Assembly: GCA_903961095.1 (NCBI GenBank)
Contig: CAJCDH010000085.1
Span: forward strand, 1-41,788
Origin: an uncultured Burkholderiales bacterium
GTDB taxonomy: Bacteria; Pseudomonadota; Gammaproteobacteria; Burkholderiales; Burkholderiaceae_C
Reading direction: 5' to 3'
Length of the DNA stretch: 41,788 bases
A model generated the notes under the pieces. It did no database searches, was not told where the DNA came from, and was given only the letters and a program-made list of their open reading frames with translations. Of the stretch, positions 1 to 8,276 are shown one piece after another; positions within the stretch are counted from its first letter, which is position 1; every line of letters starts with the position of its first letter. Both the position numbers and the translations under genes were made by a program.

Positions 1-546
1 GACCAGTTCTTGGTTGCGGTTGTGGTTGGCTTGCGCAATCGACAATTCAGCTTTGGACTGGGCCATTTGAGCAGCCGGCAATTGATCGTCAAACTGAACC
101 AACACCTGTCCCTTTTTAACCTTCTGACCATCCTTGAACAAGACCTGGCTCACGCGGCCACCAACTTCAGGGCGCAGCATCACACCTTGAAAAGAACGCA
201 AGCTGCCCACAGATTGGGTCTCGTCAACCAACAGGACTGATTCAACTTTGGCAAGCTCCACTGCAGGCGGTCTTTGAGGGCCGCCAAGGCCTGGAGCTGC
301 GCTTGGAGCTGCGCCAGAAGTTGCGCCAGAAGTTGCGCCAGAAGGTGCGCCAGAAGGTGCACCAGGTGGGCCACCTGGAGCGGCCACTTGCGCACCAGCG
401 GGCTGGGAACTGTTTGGAGCATTTCCTGCTGATGCTGAAACCTCTGCACCTGGGGCTTTAGGTTTATTTTGAAGCCACCATGCGGCCCCTGAAGCAGCGG
501 CCACACCAACGAGTGCAATTGCGAGATAAGGTTTTTTAAAAGACAT
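1..546 (-). CDS. RND efflux periplasmic adaptor (HlyD/MFP family), N-terminal part
   Basis: The reading frame is open from an ATG at 546 to the left edge, giving 182 residues; the rest lies outside the window. It begins with a short positive N-terminus and a hydrophobic signal/anchor segment (about residues 6-24). A Gly/Ala/Pro/Ser-rich linker (about 30-85) follows, then a typical membrane-fusion-protein start: a 'LRPEVGGRV' beta segment, a 'KDGQKVKKGQVLVQFD' lipoyl-type motif, and the start of a helical hairpin. Such adaptors bridge an inner-membrane RND pump and an outer-membrane channel in multidrug or metal efflux. The pump gene is presumably the next gene downstream, beyond position 1. 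The linker is unusual because it is built from a 12-bp tandem repeat. The family call is firm; the substrate cannot be told. Confidence 0.85.
   Translation of the reverse strand, partial: MSFKKPYLAIALVGVAAASGAAWWLQNKPKAPGAEVSASAGNAPNSSQPAGAQVAAPGGPPGAPSGAPSGATSGATSGAAPSAAPGLGGPQRPPAVELAKVESVLLVDETQSVGSLRSFQGVMLRPEVGGRVSQVLFKDGQKVKKGQVLVQFDDQLPAAQMAQSKAELSIAQANHNRNQELV
311..358 (-). repeat. 12-bp tandem repeat, four copies, inside the efflux adaptor linker
   Basis: Four head-to-tail copies of a 12-bp unit (plus strand GCGCCAGAAGTT, last two copies ending GGT) lie at 311-322, 323-334, 335-346 and 347-358, with a degenerate fifth copy after them. They are in frame and encode repeated Ser-Gly-Ala-Pro/Thr in the disordered linker between the membrane anchor and the adaptor core. 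The exact unit suggests recent slippage and possible length variation between strains. Confidence 0.9.
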
Positions 547-697
547 CAATGAATCCGAACAGTATTCAAACAGTTTTGAAATGTAACAGTTGTTGAGGGC
601 AGTCTGTATTGGCAAAAACCTCAGACCAGCCTGACAAAAACTCTTACTTTATGTTCACTTTACAAATCGCGCACCTTAGCTTCGCAAATAGGCCAAC

Positions 698-1147
698 CTA
701 TGACCTGCCAAGGGCTTGATCGACCCCTCGATTAGCAAGTGCATCGGCTCTTTCATTGCCAGGGTCACCCGCATGGCCTTTAACCCATCGCCATTCAATT
801 TGATGGCCTGAATTTGCAACCAAAAGGTCTAGTTTTTGCCATAGATCGGCATTTTTGACTGGTTGCTTCGAGGCAGTTCGCCAGCCCTTGGCTTTCCAGC
901 CATGGATCCATTCCGTGATCCCCTTGCGAACATACTCACTGTCCAAAAACAATGTGACCTTGCAAGGCCGCTTCAATGCCAACAAAGCCTCAATCACAGC
1001 CGTCAATTCCATGCGGTTGTTGGTGGTGTCCAGTTCGCCCCCAAAAATTTCTCTGACATGCTCAGCAGAACGCATCAATGCGCCCCACCCTCCGGGCCCT
1101 GGGTTGCCCTTGCAGGCACCATCGGTATGAATTTCAACGTGGTTCAC
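698..1147 (-). CDS. rnhA: Ribonuclease HI
   Basis: This 149-residue protein has the usual length for bacterial RNase HI, which cuts the RNA strand of RNA-DNA hybrids (R-loops, primers) in the cytoplasm. The opening '[14 protein letters not shown]' carries the first catalytic Asp (D9). E47 sits in 'NNRMEL', D69 in 'LFLDS', and the loop His and last Asp are in '[13 protein letters not shown]' (H125, D135), so the DEDD catalytic set is complete. Its start overlaps the last 14 bases of the upstream methyltransferase gene on the same strand, so the two are probably co-transcribed and translationally coupled, the usual order in Burkholderiales. Confidence 0.97.
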   Translation of the reverse strand: MNHVEIHTDGACKGNPGPGGWGALMRSAEHVREIFGGELDTTNNRMELTAVIEALLALKRPCKVTLFLDSEYVRKGITEWIHGWKAKGWRTASKQPVKNADLWQKLDLLVANSGHQIEWRWVKGHAGDPGNERADALANRGVDQALGRS

Positions 1148-1964
1148 ATTTGCTCTTTCTTTGGGCCCCAGTGTCCCCTTGAATTTCGTTTTGGCGTCGG
1201 GCCAGTGTCACTGCTGCCTTGGCAGAAGGTGCGCGATGCTTCCAAGTTGCCCCCAAAATGCGCCCTCCTTGCACCTTTTTGACGGCCACAATGACGTAAG
1301 CACCCCCCAAGATGGGCCACCACTGAGCCCCCAATTTGTCCATGAATGACCAGCGCTCAAACCATTTCGGATTGTCGAATGCAGGCCGCCAGCAGCCAAA
1401 TCTGCTTACTTTCACCTCAAAGCCCAACAAACGAAGCCAATCTCGTAAACGCCAATAGCCGATCATTTCGTCACACGGTGGCGCAGTCAGCCCCTCAAAA
1501 CCCCAGCGCTGGTACCACTGTGATCGTTTGTGTCGCCAACCCCAAAGGCTGGCGGGATTGAGCCCGGTCATGACCAAGTGCCCCTCTGGCATCAAGACCC
1601 GCTCGGCTTCCCGCAGGCTAGCATGGGCATCCAAGCTCAACTCTAAACTGTGAGGCATGACCAACAAGTCCAAACTGTCTGCCTGAAATGGCAGCGCAAT
1701 GCTGTGAGCGGCGAATTGAAAGTTGAGTGCTTCGGGCGCGCCCTCTGTTTCTGAAAGAGCAAGCCATTGGTGCGGCATTCGATTGGCCCTTAAGCCATTC
1801 AGCTCTGGCATTCCCAGCTGAAGTGCGTGGTAGCCAAAGATATCTGAAACCAGCTCATCCATCTGAGACTGTTCCCAATTCAACAAGAAATAACCCGCCG
1901 GCGAAGTGAGCCATTGGCGCCAATATTGCGTCATGGAGGTGGTTTCTATAATAGGAGCTGTCAT
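1134..1964 (-). CDS. SAM-dependent methyltransferase (class I, rnhA-linked)
   Basis: The 276-residue protein has class I methyltransferase features in its middle: a hydrophobic strand with '[16 protein letters not shown]' (about 94-111) and '[19 protein letters not shown]' (about 119-137), the post-motif regions of SAM enzymes. The canonical N-terminal glycine-rich SAM loop is poorly visible. Trp/Arg-rich segments follow, and the tail is basic. The substrate is unknown. The start is uncertain: ATG at 1964 overlaps the divergent gloB start and has an AAGG upstream; an in-frame ATG at 1934 would clear gloB and fit a minus-strand -10 at about 1953-1948. The conserved position between gloB and rnhA is typical of betaproteobacteria. 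Confidence 0.8.
   Translation of the reverse strand: MTAPIIETTSMTQYWRQWLTSPAGYFLLNWEQSQMDELVSDIFGYHALQLGMPELNGLRANRMPHQWLALSETEGAPEALNFQFAAHSIALPFQADSLDLLVMPHSLELSLDAHASLREAERVLMPEGHLVMTGLNPASLWGWRHKRSQWYQRWGFEGLTAPPCDEMIGYWRLRDWLRLLGFEVKVSRFGCWRPAFDNPKWFERWSFMDKLGAQWWPILGGAYVIVAVKKVQGGRILGATWKHRAPSAKAAVTLARRQNEIQGDTGAQRKSKCEPR
1947..1952. promoter_or_regulatory. Consensus -10 box between gloB and the methyltransferase gene
   Basis: TATAAT at 1947-1952 matches the sigma70 -10 consensus, with a weak -35 (TTGCGT, 1926-1931, 15-bp spacer) toward gloB. The overlapping complement reads TATTAT toward the methyltransferase. Each reading would place transcription start within a few bases of a start codon, so a symmetric bidirectional promoter and leaderless messages are possible. 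The assignment rests on sequence only. Confidence 0.45.
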
Positions 1965-2736
1965 GAACCTTATTCCGCTACCCGCATTCTCCGATAATTA
2001 CATTTGGCTATTGCAACACCAAGGCCTCGCCTTGGTTGTTGATCCAGGTGAATCTTTGCCTGTCACCCAGTGGCTGACAGAAAACAATGTCCGCTTGGAC
2101 TGCATTTTAGTCACGCATCACCATGGCGACCACACTGGGGGCGTGAGTGCCCTTCAGCGCGATTGGGGTGTCAGCGTCTATGGCCCCGCCAACGAGAAAC
2201 TAGGTTTTGATTACCAAGCGATGACGCAGGGCAGCCAATTGAGCTGGCAAGGTTTGCAATTTCAAACGCTCGACGTACCCGGTCATACTGCAGGACACGT
2301 TGCCTATTACGCCGAGCCAAATCAGCAAACTCCTTTGCTTTTTTGTGGTGACACTCTTTTCTCGGGTGGTTGCGGCCGCTTGTTTGAGGGCACGCCCGAA
2401 CAAATGCTGAAGTCGATGGACAAATTGGCTGCATTGCCAAGCTCAACACGAGTCTGCTGCGCTCACGAGTACACCTTGAGCAATTTGAAATTTGCCAATG
2501 CTGTAGAACCTGACAACTTAAAGTTAAAAGACTACACCAGCAAATGCGAAAAACTCAGGTTCCAAAACTTACCCACATTGCCAGCAGAGCTTGGCAATGA
2601 ATTAGAAATAAACCCTTTTCTGCGAACTCGCAAGTCAACTGTGATCAATGCGGTCAAAAAAATGGCCCCGCAAGTCACAGACAATGAAGCCGATATTTTT
2701 GCACAATTGCGAATCTGGAAAAACGATTACAAATGA
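1963..2736 (+). CDS. gloB: Hydroxyacylglutathione hydrolase (glyoxalase II)
   Basis: This 257-residue cytosolic metallo-beta-lactamase-fold enzyme hydrolyses S-lactoylglutathione to lactate and glutathione, the second step of methylglyoxal detoxification. The binuclear metal motif THHHGDHTGG is at residues 51-60 (H52, H54, D56, H57). Further ligands are in 'VPGHTAGH', 'FCGDTLFSGGCGR' and 'CAHEYT'. The C-terminal glyoxalase II domain, with 'NPFLRT', is present, and the length matches the family. The ATG at 1963 is chosen because the protein then starts '[13 protein letters not shown]', as is typical, with AGGAG at 1953-1957; an upstream in-frame ATG at 1906 has no such support. The stop overlaps the mltD start by 4 bases (ATGA), so the two are translationally coupled. 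Confidence 0.96.
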   Translation: MNLIPLPAFSDNYIWLLQHQGLALVVDPGESLPVTQWLTENNVRLDCILVTHHHGDHTGGVSALQRDWGVSVYGPANEKLGFDYQAMTQGSQLSWQGLQFQTLDVPGHTAGHVAYYAEPNQQTPLLFCGDTLFSGGCGRLFEGTPEQMLKSMDKLAALPSSTRVCCAHEYTLSNLKFANAVEPDNLKLKDYTSKCEKLRFQNLPTLPAELGNELEINPFLRTRKSTVINAVKKMAPQVTDNEADIFAQLRIWKNDYK

Positions 2737-4382
2737 ACCACATCACATTGGCCAAGGCCCTGAAACTTCCCATCGGTTTGTGCCTTGCATTGTTTCTTGT
2801 TGGATGTGCCAACTTAGAGCCCAAAACACCGTCGATTGAGAAGACTGCTGAGCTTGTCACCGAGCCCGCCCAGCCTACTTTGGCGGCCACCCCCGCTGCA
2901 ACTGCCGAAGCCACAACAGGCAATGTCGTCAACGCCAAGGTGGCACCGCCTGTGCTTGCTGTCCAACCCAGCATTGAGGTGCGTAACGAACCACCAGCAG
3001 ACATTTGGGTTCGCATTCGCCAAGGCTTTGCCATGCCTGATTTGGAACATGAATTGGTCAAAGATCGCGAAGATTGGTATGCCGCAAGACCAGACTACAT
3101 GGTTCGCATGACCGAGCGTTCGCGCAAGTACTTGTTTCACATCGTTGAAGAACTCGAGCGCAGAAACATGCCCACCGAGTTAGCGCTGTTGCCATTTATT
3201 GAATCGGCCTTCAACCCTGAAGCAGTCTCCTCCGCCAAAGCTGCAGGCATGTGGCAGTTCATGCCCGCCACTGGCAAGTACTTTGATTTGAAACAGAATG
3301 TCTTTAGAGATGAGCGCCGTGGCGTGATTGAGTCAACGCGCGCTGCACTGGACTATCTGCAAAAACTCTATGGGATGTTTGGCGATTGGCACTTGGCTTT
3401 GGCCGCTTACAACTGGGGAGAAGGTAGCGTGGGTCGGGCCATTGCCAAGAACAAGGCCGCTGGCTTGGGCGTGACCTACACAGATCTCAAAATGCCCAAT
3501 GAGACACGCTACTACGTCCCTAAGTTGCAGGCAGTGAAAAACATCATTGCCCAACCGCAAAATTTCAATGCTCGCTTACCGCTCATTCAAAATCACCCCT
3601 TCTTTAAATCTGTCAACATCACGCGAGACATCGATGTCAAGCTTGCTGCCAGTTTCGCAGGTGTGAGCATGGATGATTTCAAAGCATTGAATCCCTCTAT
3701 GAGTCGGCCCGTCATTTTGGCAGCAGGCACTCCCGAAATTTTGCTTCCCTGGGACAATGCCGATCGATTCCAACGCAAATTAGACGACCATGCACAGAAG
3801 CCTCTGGCCAGTTGGACTGCATGGTCTGTGCCCAAGACCATGAGGGTTTCTGAGGCGAGCAAACTGGTCAACATGTCCGAAAACGACTTGCGCTCAGTCA
3901 ACCAAATTCCAAAAGGCATGCAGGTCAAACAAGGCTCAACTTTATTGGTTGCCAGGCAAGGCTCACTCGATGCAGATGTGACCGAGCATCTGGCAGATAA
4001 CGCGCAGATAGCCTTTGCCCCAGAAATTGTTTTGCGCCGACTGCTGGTGAAAGTTCAAAAGGGCGACACACTGGCCTCGCTGGCCAGCCGATACGACGTG
4101 ACACCCAGTAGCATTGCTGCTTGGAATAAATTGAAAATGCCCGTGGCGCTCAAACCAGGACAATCGATCGCTATTTTGGTGCCCACCACTGCAAGCTCTA
4201 GAGGCAGCAAAACGACGGGCAAAAAGACCAGTACCAAACCTGGTGTGAAGGCATCAGCCGCCTCATCCAGCACATCAAAGTCCAAGGCCAAGGCCAAGTC
4301 CACGTCCACGTCCACGTCCAAGACCACAGCCAAGGCCAAGCAACCTGACAAAAATAGCGGCAAGCCTAGCCCCAACAATTAG
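2733..4382 (+). CDS. mltD: Membrane-bound lytic murein transglycosylase D (LysM lipoprotein)
   Basis: The 549-residue protein is an exported lipoprotein: a hydrophobic signal ends in the lipobox LVGC, with Cys25 as the lipidation site. The SLT domain (about 130-280) has the catalytic glutamate in 'PFIESAFNP' (E157), followed by 'AAGMWQFMPATG' and 'ALAAYNWGEG'. It cleaves the glycan strand of peptidoglycan, forming 1,6-anhydromuramic ends. A LysM motif 'VQKGDTLASLASRYDV' lies near residues 436-481. The last 65 or so residues are a low-complexity Ser/Thr/Lys/Ala tail, partly coded by TCCACG repeats near 4299, which may add charge-based cell-wall binding. The gene overlaps gloB by ATGA. It ends 4 bp from the convergent binding-protein gene. 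Confidence 0.93.
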   Translation: MNHITLAKALKLPIGLCLALFLVGCANLEPKTPSIEKTAELVTEPAQPTLAATPAATAEATTGNVVNAKVAPPVLAVQPSIEVRNEPPADIWVRIRQGFAMPDLEHELVKDREDWYAARPDYMVRMTERSRKYLFHIVEELERRNMPTELALLPFIESAFNPEAVSSAKAAGMWQFMPATGKYFDLKQNVFRDERRGVIESTRAALDYLQKLYGMFGDWHLALAAYNWGEGSVGRAIAKNKAAGLGVTYTDLKMPNETRYYVPKLQAVKNIIAQPQNFNARLPLIQNHPFFKSVNITRDIDVKLAASFAGVSMDDFKALNPSMSRPVILAAGTPEILLPWDNADRFQRKLDDHAQKPLASWTAWSVPKTMRVSEASKLVNMSENDLRSVNQIPKGMQVKQGSTLLVARQGSLDADVTEHLADNAQIAFAPEIVLRRLLVKVQKGDTLASLASRYDVTPSSIAAWNKLKMPVALKPGQSIAILVPTTASSRGSKTTGKKTSTKPGVKASAASSSTSKSKAKAKSTSTSTSKTTAKAKQPDKNSGKPSPNN

Positions 4383-4386
4383 CACA

Positions 4387-5424
4387 TCAAGTGCTGAATT
4401 TGCGTTTCGCAATGAGCGCAAATTCGTTGGTGTAGGTTTGAGCCAAGGTGGTCCAATTGGCTCGATCGGTGCTCACTCTGCTTGCTCTTGCACGCCATGC
4501 AGTTTGCAAGGATGCTGCAGAAAAAACACCGTCTAAGCTGTAGCTGTCGCGCACTTTTTCCAAGGCCCCCAAATAGATGGCGCGATCACCCATCCAGTTG
4601 GCAGACGGCATTGTTTTGAGAATATCCGATGGCCCCGCTGTCTTGAGCCACTGCAAGGCACGCACCACGCCCATTGTCAAAGCGAGCCCCACATCTGAGC
4701 GTTTTTGCAAAAACTCTGCTTTGCCAATCAAGCATGAGGACAACATAGGCCCGCCAAACACCCTTTGAGAACTAAGGAGTGTTCGGGCTTCAGTCAAAAG
4801 CCGCAGTTCATTTTTTTGCTCAAGATAATGCATGATGGGATCGACATAGCACAAAGCGTCTACCGCGCCTGTTCTGACGGCCTCAATCACATTGGCTGTG
4901 TTGGCCCCTAACTCAACAAATTGAATGTTCTCAGCGGGCATATTGGCCTTTAACAACCAATGTTGTGCAAACCAATGTGTACCTGATCCCAAGGCGGTAA
5001 TGCCCAAGCGCAAAGATTTCAAATCGGCCAAAGACTTCACGTTGTTGGCCTTGCGACTGACCAATCCAACACTCATTTGGGGCGCGCGGCCTTGTAAAAC
5101 AAAAGCTCGGAAATTTAAGCCGCGGGCCTGTAGGTCAAGCGCATGCTCGAACGCAGCCGAGATGACCTCGGCTTGGCCATTGATACACATATTCACCGCT
5201 TGAAGGCCAGATTCACACTCAAGCCAATCAATCTGTAAGTTTTCAGTTTTAAACATGCCCAATTGATCGGCCAAGACCAGAGGCAAGTGATAAAGGCTGC
5301 TTTTGGCGGCCAATGCAATGCTGACCCTTTGAGGCGTTGCTGCAGCTTTTGACAAAACAGGCGACAGCAAGACACCGGCCATGGCCATTGCTGAAAAATC
5401 ACGCCGCCGCATCCTATCAAACAC
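4387..5424 (-). CDS. ABC transporter substrate-binding protein, NitT/TauT (SsuA/ThiY-like) type
   Basis: The 345-residue protein begins with a Tat-like signal, MRRRDFSAMAMAG, then an Ala-rich segment, consistent with folded export to the periplasm. The body is an NMT1/SsuA-like two-lobed binding protein: 'LVLADQLGMFKTENLQIDW', 'GQAEVISAAFEH', 'LRLGITALGSGTHWFAQHWL' and 'AVRTGAVDALCYVDP'. Relatives bind sulfonates, nitrate, thiamine precursors or aromatic acids; the ligand here cannot be read. A GTG start at 5424 is preferred because GAGG precedes it by about 7 bases; the ATG at 5412 has its AGG too close. No permease or ATPase gene is adjacent. The promoter region holds two palindromes (5492-5524). 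The C-terminal coding region contains a 9-bp inverted repeat (4396-4404/4427-4435) that might end transcription between these convergent genes. Confidence 0.85.
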   Translation of the reverse strand: MFDRMRRRDFSAMAMAGVLLSPVLSKAAATPQRVSIALAAKSSLYHLPLVLADQLGMFKTENLQIDWLECESGLQAVNMCINGQAEVISAAFEHALDLQARGLNFRAFVLQGRAPQMSVGLVSRKANNVKSLADLKSLRLGITALGSGTHWFAQHWLLKANMPAENIQFVELGANTANVIEAVRTGAVDALCYVDPIMHYLEQKNELRLLTEARTLLSSQRVFGGPMLSSCLIGKAEFLQKRSDVGLALTMGVVRALQWLKTAGPSDILKTMPSANWMGDRAIYLGALEKVRDSYSLDGVFSAASLQTAWRARASRVSTDRANWTTLAQTYTNEFALIAKRKFST

Positions 5425-5491
5425 GTCAATACCTCTTGATTAGTTCCCATTGAAGATGAGTTAAGCATACAAAGGTATCGATCTGGGCGCA

Positions 5492-5524
5492 TTGGGATAC
5501 ATCCCAAGCGGGTAATTACGTAAT
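5492..5524. promoter_or_regulatory. Two adjacent palindromes upstream of the NitT/TauT binding protein
   Basis: TTGGGAT-AC-ATCCCAA (5492-5507; 7-bp arms around 2 bases) is followed 7 bp later by the perfect 10-bp palindrome ATTACGTAAT (5515-5524). They lie 68-100 bp before the GTG start at 5424 and downstream of the recR stop. They look like dimeric-regulator operators. The regulator is not identifiable. Confidence 0.5.
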
Positions 5525-5564
5525 GATGAACACTAGTCATTCAGGTGCTTCATAGACAAGTTGT

Positions 5565-6161
5565 CTAGCGACGATCAAGCAATGCATGGGCGATCGTGCC
5601 CAAATCGACGTATTCCAGCTCACTGCCAGCCGGAACGCCTCTGGCCAGTCTTGTGACGCGCAACCCACGCTTTTTCAACATTTCGGCAATGACGTGCGCA
5701 GTGGCCTCGCCCTCTCCAGTGAAATTGGTGGCCAAAATGACTTCTTGCACCTGCCCGTCATTGCACCGCTCTGACAACTTGGCAAAGCCTAAGTCTTTAG
5801 GGCCAATGCCATCAAGCGGGCTGAGCTTTCCCATCAGCACAAAATACAGGCCCTTGAATGTAGAGGTGCGCTCAATCGCCGCTTGGTCTGCTGGTGTTTC
5901 AACCACGCAAAGTTGAGTTCGATCGCGCTCCGGGTCGGAGCACATGTTGCAAACATCTGACTCTGTCAAAGTGTGACACGCCGCACAATGTTTAACGTGG
6001 TCACAAGCATGCTCTAAAGCTTTCGCCAGATGAATGGCCGCAGAACGCTCATGCTGCATGAGGTGAAAAGCCATGCGTGATGCCGATTTAGCCCCCACAC
6101 CAGGCAATACCCGCAGCGCTTGGATCAAGGCATCTAAAGCATGGGCATTGGATTTTTGCAT
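5565..6161 (-). CDS. recR: Recombination mediator RecR
   Basis: The protein has 198 residues, the normal RecR length. It shows the N-terminal helix-hairpin-helix ([19 protein letters not shown], about 17-35), a four-cysteine zinc finger (C59, C62, C71, C74), and a Toprim domain starting at '[14 protein letters not shown]' with '[13 protein letters not shown]'. RecR acts with RecO/RecF to load RecA on gapped DNA in the cytoplasm. It is the last gene of the dnaX-ybaB-recR operon, 14 bp after ybaB on the same strand. Confidence 0.97.
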   Translation of the reverse strand: MQKSNAHALDALIQALRVLPGVGAKSASRMAFHLMQHERSAAIHLAKALEHACDHVKHCAACHTLTESDVCNMCSDPERDRTQLCVVETPADQAAIERTSTFKGLYFVLMGKLSPLDGIGPKDLGFAKLSERCNDGQVQEVILATNFTGEGEATAHVIAEMLKKRGLRVTRLARGVPAGSELEYVDLGTIAHALLDRR

Positions 6162-6175
6162 GGCGTTTGAATGAC

Positions 6176-6499
6176 TTAAAAGGGCAACTTCATACCTGGC
6201 GGTAAACCAGCAGTGAGTTTGCCCATTTTTTGTTGCGACACTTCCTCAGCTAGGCGCACAGCATCATTGAAGGCTGCCGCCACCAAGTCTTCCAACATGT
6301 CCTTGTCATCTGCCAACAAGGAGGGATCTATCGTGACGCGTTTCACTGCATGCTTGCAGGTCATCAATACTTTGACCATGCCGCTACCTGATGAACCTTC
6401 AACTTCGACAAAAGCCAATTCATCTTGGGCTTTTTTCAAATTGTCTTGCATGGCTTGGGCTTGCTTCATCAAGCCAGCGAGTTGACCTTTGTTAAACAT
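6176..6499 (-). CDS. ybaB: YbaB/EbfC nucleoid-associated protein
   Basis: This small 107-residue DNA-binding protein of the YbaB/EbfC family forms dimers that bridge or coat DNA. The family pattern is clear: N-terminal '[24 protein letters not shown]' helix, '[30 protein letters not shown]' strands, '[13 protein letters not shown]' and the C-terminal '[16 protein letters not shown]'. It sits between dnaX (19 bp upstream) and recR (14 bp downstream), the conserved replication/repair operon. Confidence 0.96.
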   Translation of the reverse strand: MFNKGQLAGLMKQAQAMQDNLKKAQDELAFVEVEGSSGSGMVKVLMTCKHAVKRVTIDPSLLADDKDMLEDLVAAAFNDAVRLAEEVSQQKMGKLTAGLPPGMKLPF

Positions 6500-6518
6500 A
6501 ATTTTCCTTCAGTGAAAT

Positions 6519-8243
6519 TTAGGAGATGAGCTTGATTGTGCCTGGCACTATTTTCGCGCCAAAATTTTGGATCATGGCTTGAACCAATGGATCTGAATGA
6601 ATCAATTCTTCGGCAGCCTTTTGCTTTTCTGCCAAAAAAGCGGCATTGCGTTGAGCAGGGGAATCTGTGACCTTGCCAATTTCAACTACCAGCTTGACCG
6701 CAAAACCCGCTGCATTCAGGGCTGCTTGAAGCCGCTCGCGAGCTGTGCCTTGGTTCAATGATTCGCTCTCAATTCTCAATTGCCACTGATCGGTGTCGCG
6801 CGCTATCAATTGCGATTGCAAGGCCAACTCACGCACCAAGGCCGTGACAGCCTCAGCGGCTACCAATTGGCGAACCGTCTGACTCCAAAAATGTCCCTCC
6901 TCCGTGGCGACCAACACTTTAGGTGCTGTCCTTTCAGAGGGCTCAGTGGCTTCCCGGATGGGTAAATTCCTAACCACAATAGGCGCTGCCACAGGCTGCG
7001 CAGGCTGCTCAAGCTTGGGCTTTGCATCTGGCTTGAGCAATCCAGGTGGCGAAGACTCAGTTGCATCAATCTGACTGGTTGGTGCTGCCGTTAAAGTTTT
7101 TTTTTGAGCCGCAGGCGCTGCGGCCTGTTGAACTTGATGGGCCTTGGGTTTGAAGGCCAGTAGCCTGAGCAAGACCATGGTGAGCGCCGCATACTCATCG
7201 GGTGCCAAGCCCAGTTCTGTTCGACCGTGCAAACACAAGCTGTAGAGCAGTTGCGTTTCATCGGCGGGCATGGCCTGAGACAAGCGCCACATGTCATGTT
7301 GGTCTGGGTCGTCTGACTCAGTCACTGCGCTGGGGACAGCTTGCAATACTGCCATACGTTGCAAAACCATCGACATGTCTTCTAAGGCAGACGCAGCTGA
7401 CAAACCATTGATTCGCAAGCCCTCTGAAATTGCAACCACTGCGGCGCCGTCACTCCTTGCAAGTGCATCAATGAGGCCTATCACATGACTTCTGTCAACG
7501 CTGCCCAACATCAACCGAACAGTAGCCTCTTGCAGCTGCCCGCTACCAAATGCAATAGCCTGATCTGCGAGACTTAGCGCATCACGCATAGAGCCTCTTG
7601 CAGCTCGCGCTAACAGCTTCAAAGCCATGGGCTCGGCCGGTAGATTCTCTTGTGCCAAGACTTGCGTCAAATGTTCAAACACAGTTTCTGGCGCCATCGG
7701 CCGCAAGTTAAATTGCAAACAGCGCGACAAAACTGTGACAGGCACTTTTTGCGGATCTGTGGTGGCCAAGACAAACTTAAGGTACTCGGGTGGCTCTTCC
7801 AATGTTTTCAACATGGCATTGAATGCCGTGTTGGTCAACATGTGAACCTCGTCAATCATGAAGACCTTGAATCGGCCCTGCACAGGCTTGTAAACGGCCT
7901 GTTCTAGCAAACTTTGTACCTCATCGACGCCGCGGTTGGAGGCTGCGTCAAGTTCTGTGTAATCTACAAACCGACCTGCATCGATGTCTCTGCATGCTTG
8001 GCAGACACCGCAGGGCTCAGCTGTAATGCCGCCTTGCCCATCAAGGCCTTGGCAGTTAAGTGATTTGGCCAAAATGCGAGACACTGTGGTTTTACCGACG
8101 CCTCGCGTGCCCGTGAATAAATAGGCGTGGTGCAACCTTTGTTGCACAAGGGCATTGGTCAGGGCCTGCACAACGTGCTCCTGCCCCACCATTTCAGTGA
8201 AGTTGCGAGGACGGTATTTGCGTGCCAGAACGAGATAAGACAT
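6519..8243 (-). CDS. dnaX: DNA polymerase III subunit tau (gamma/tau)
   Basis: The full frame gives 574 residues of the clamp-loader ATPase. Domain I has Walker A GTRGVGKTT (45-53), a zinc module with Cys residues around 64-84, Walker B 'VFMIDEVHML' (about 128-135) and the SRC sensor 'VLSRCLQ' (171-177). Domains II-III run to about residue 370, followed by a Pro/Ala linker and the tau-specific C-terminal part that contacts DnaB and the polymerase. At codons 380-382 (7097-7106) the message has A9 after a perfect hairpin. Slippage there would stop at once (383 residues) or after about 10 extra codons (392 residues), giving a gamma-like product. The start at 8243 is the conserved MSYLVLARKYRP. 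The SRP RNA gene is divergent, with its promoter within 35 bp. Confidence 0.97.
   Translation of the reverse strand: MSYLVLARKYRPRNFTEMVGQEHVVQALTNALVQQRLHHAYLFTGTRGVGKTTVSRILAKSLNCQGLDGQGGITAEPCGVCQACRDIDAGRFVDYTELDAASNRGVDEVQSLLEQAVYKPVQGRFKVFMIDEVHMLTNTAFNAMLKTLEEPPEYLKFVLATTDPQKVPVTVLSRCLQFNLRPMAPETVFEHLTQVLAQENLPAEPMALKLLARAARGSMRDALSLADQAIAFGSGQLQEATVRLMLGSVDRSHVIGLIDALARSDGAAVVAISEGLRINGLSAASALEDMSMVLQRMAVLQAVPSAVTESDDPDQHDMWRLSQAMPADETQLLYSLCLHGRTELGLAPDEYAALTMVLLRLLAFKPKAHQVQQAAAPAAQKKTLTAAPTSQIDATESSPPGLLKPDAKPKLEQPAQPVAAPIVVRNLPIREATEPSERTAPKVLVATEEGHFWSQTVRQLVAAEAVTALVRELALQSQLIARDTDQWQLRIESESLNQGTARERLQAALNAAGFAVKLVVEIGKVTDSPAQRNAAFLAEKQKAAEELIHSDPLVQAMIQNFGAKIVPGTIKLIS
7097..7124 (-). 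other. Candidate dnaX slippage site (hairpin followed by A9)
   Basis: In the dnaX message, GCCGCAG-CGC-CTGCGGC (7124-7108) forms a perfect 7-bp stem with a 3-nt loop. Two bases later comes a run of nine A's (7105-7097). The zero frame reads CAA AAA AAA ACT. Loss of one A reads CTT TAA at once; gain of one A, or a -1 shift, reaches TGA after ten more codons. Both alternative frames therefore close right at the domain III/IV border. Confidence 0.65.
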
Positions 8244-8276
8244 GTGGAGATTCTAAGGGTGTCTTACAATAACCCT

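Noticed and set aside
180-518. 112-residue frame on the minus strand inside the efflux adaptor
   Set aside because: Leu/Gln repeat protein produced by reading the 12-bp tandem repeat out of frame; the adaptor frame has clear family motifs.
4055-4378. 107-residue frame antisense to the mltD tail
   Set aside because: Val/Asp/Leu repeats arise from the complement of the Ser/Thr/Lys tail; no independent evidence.
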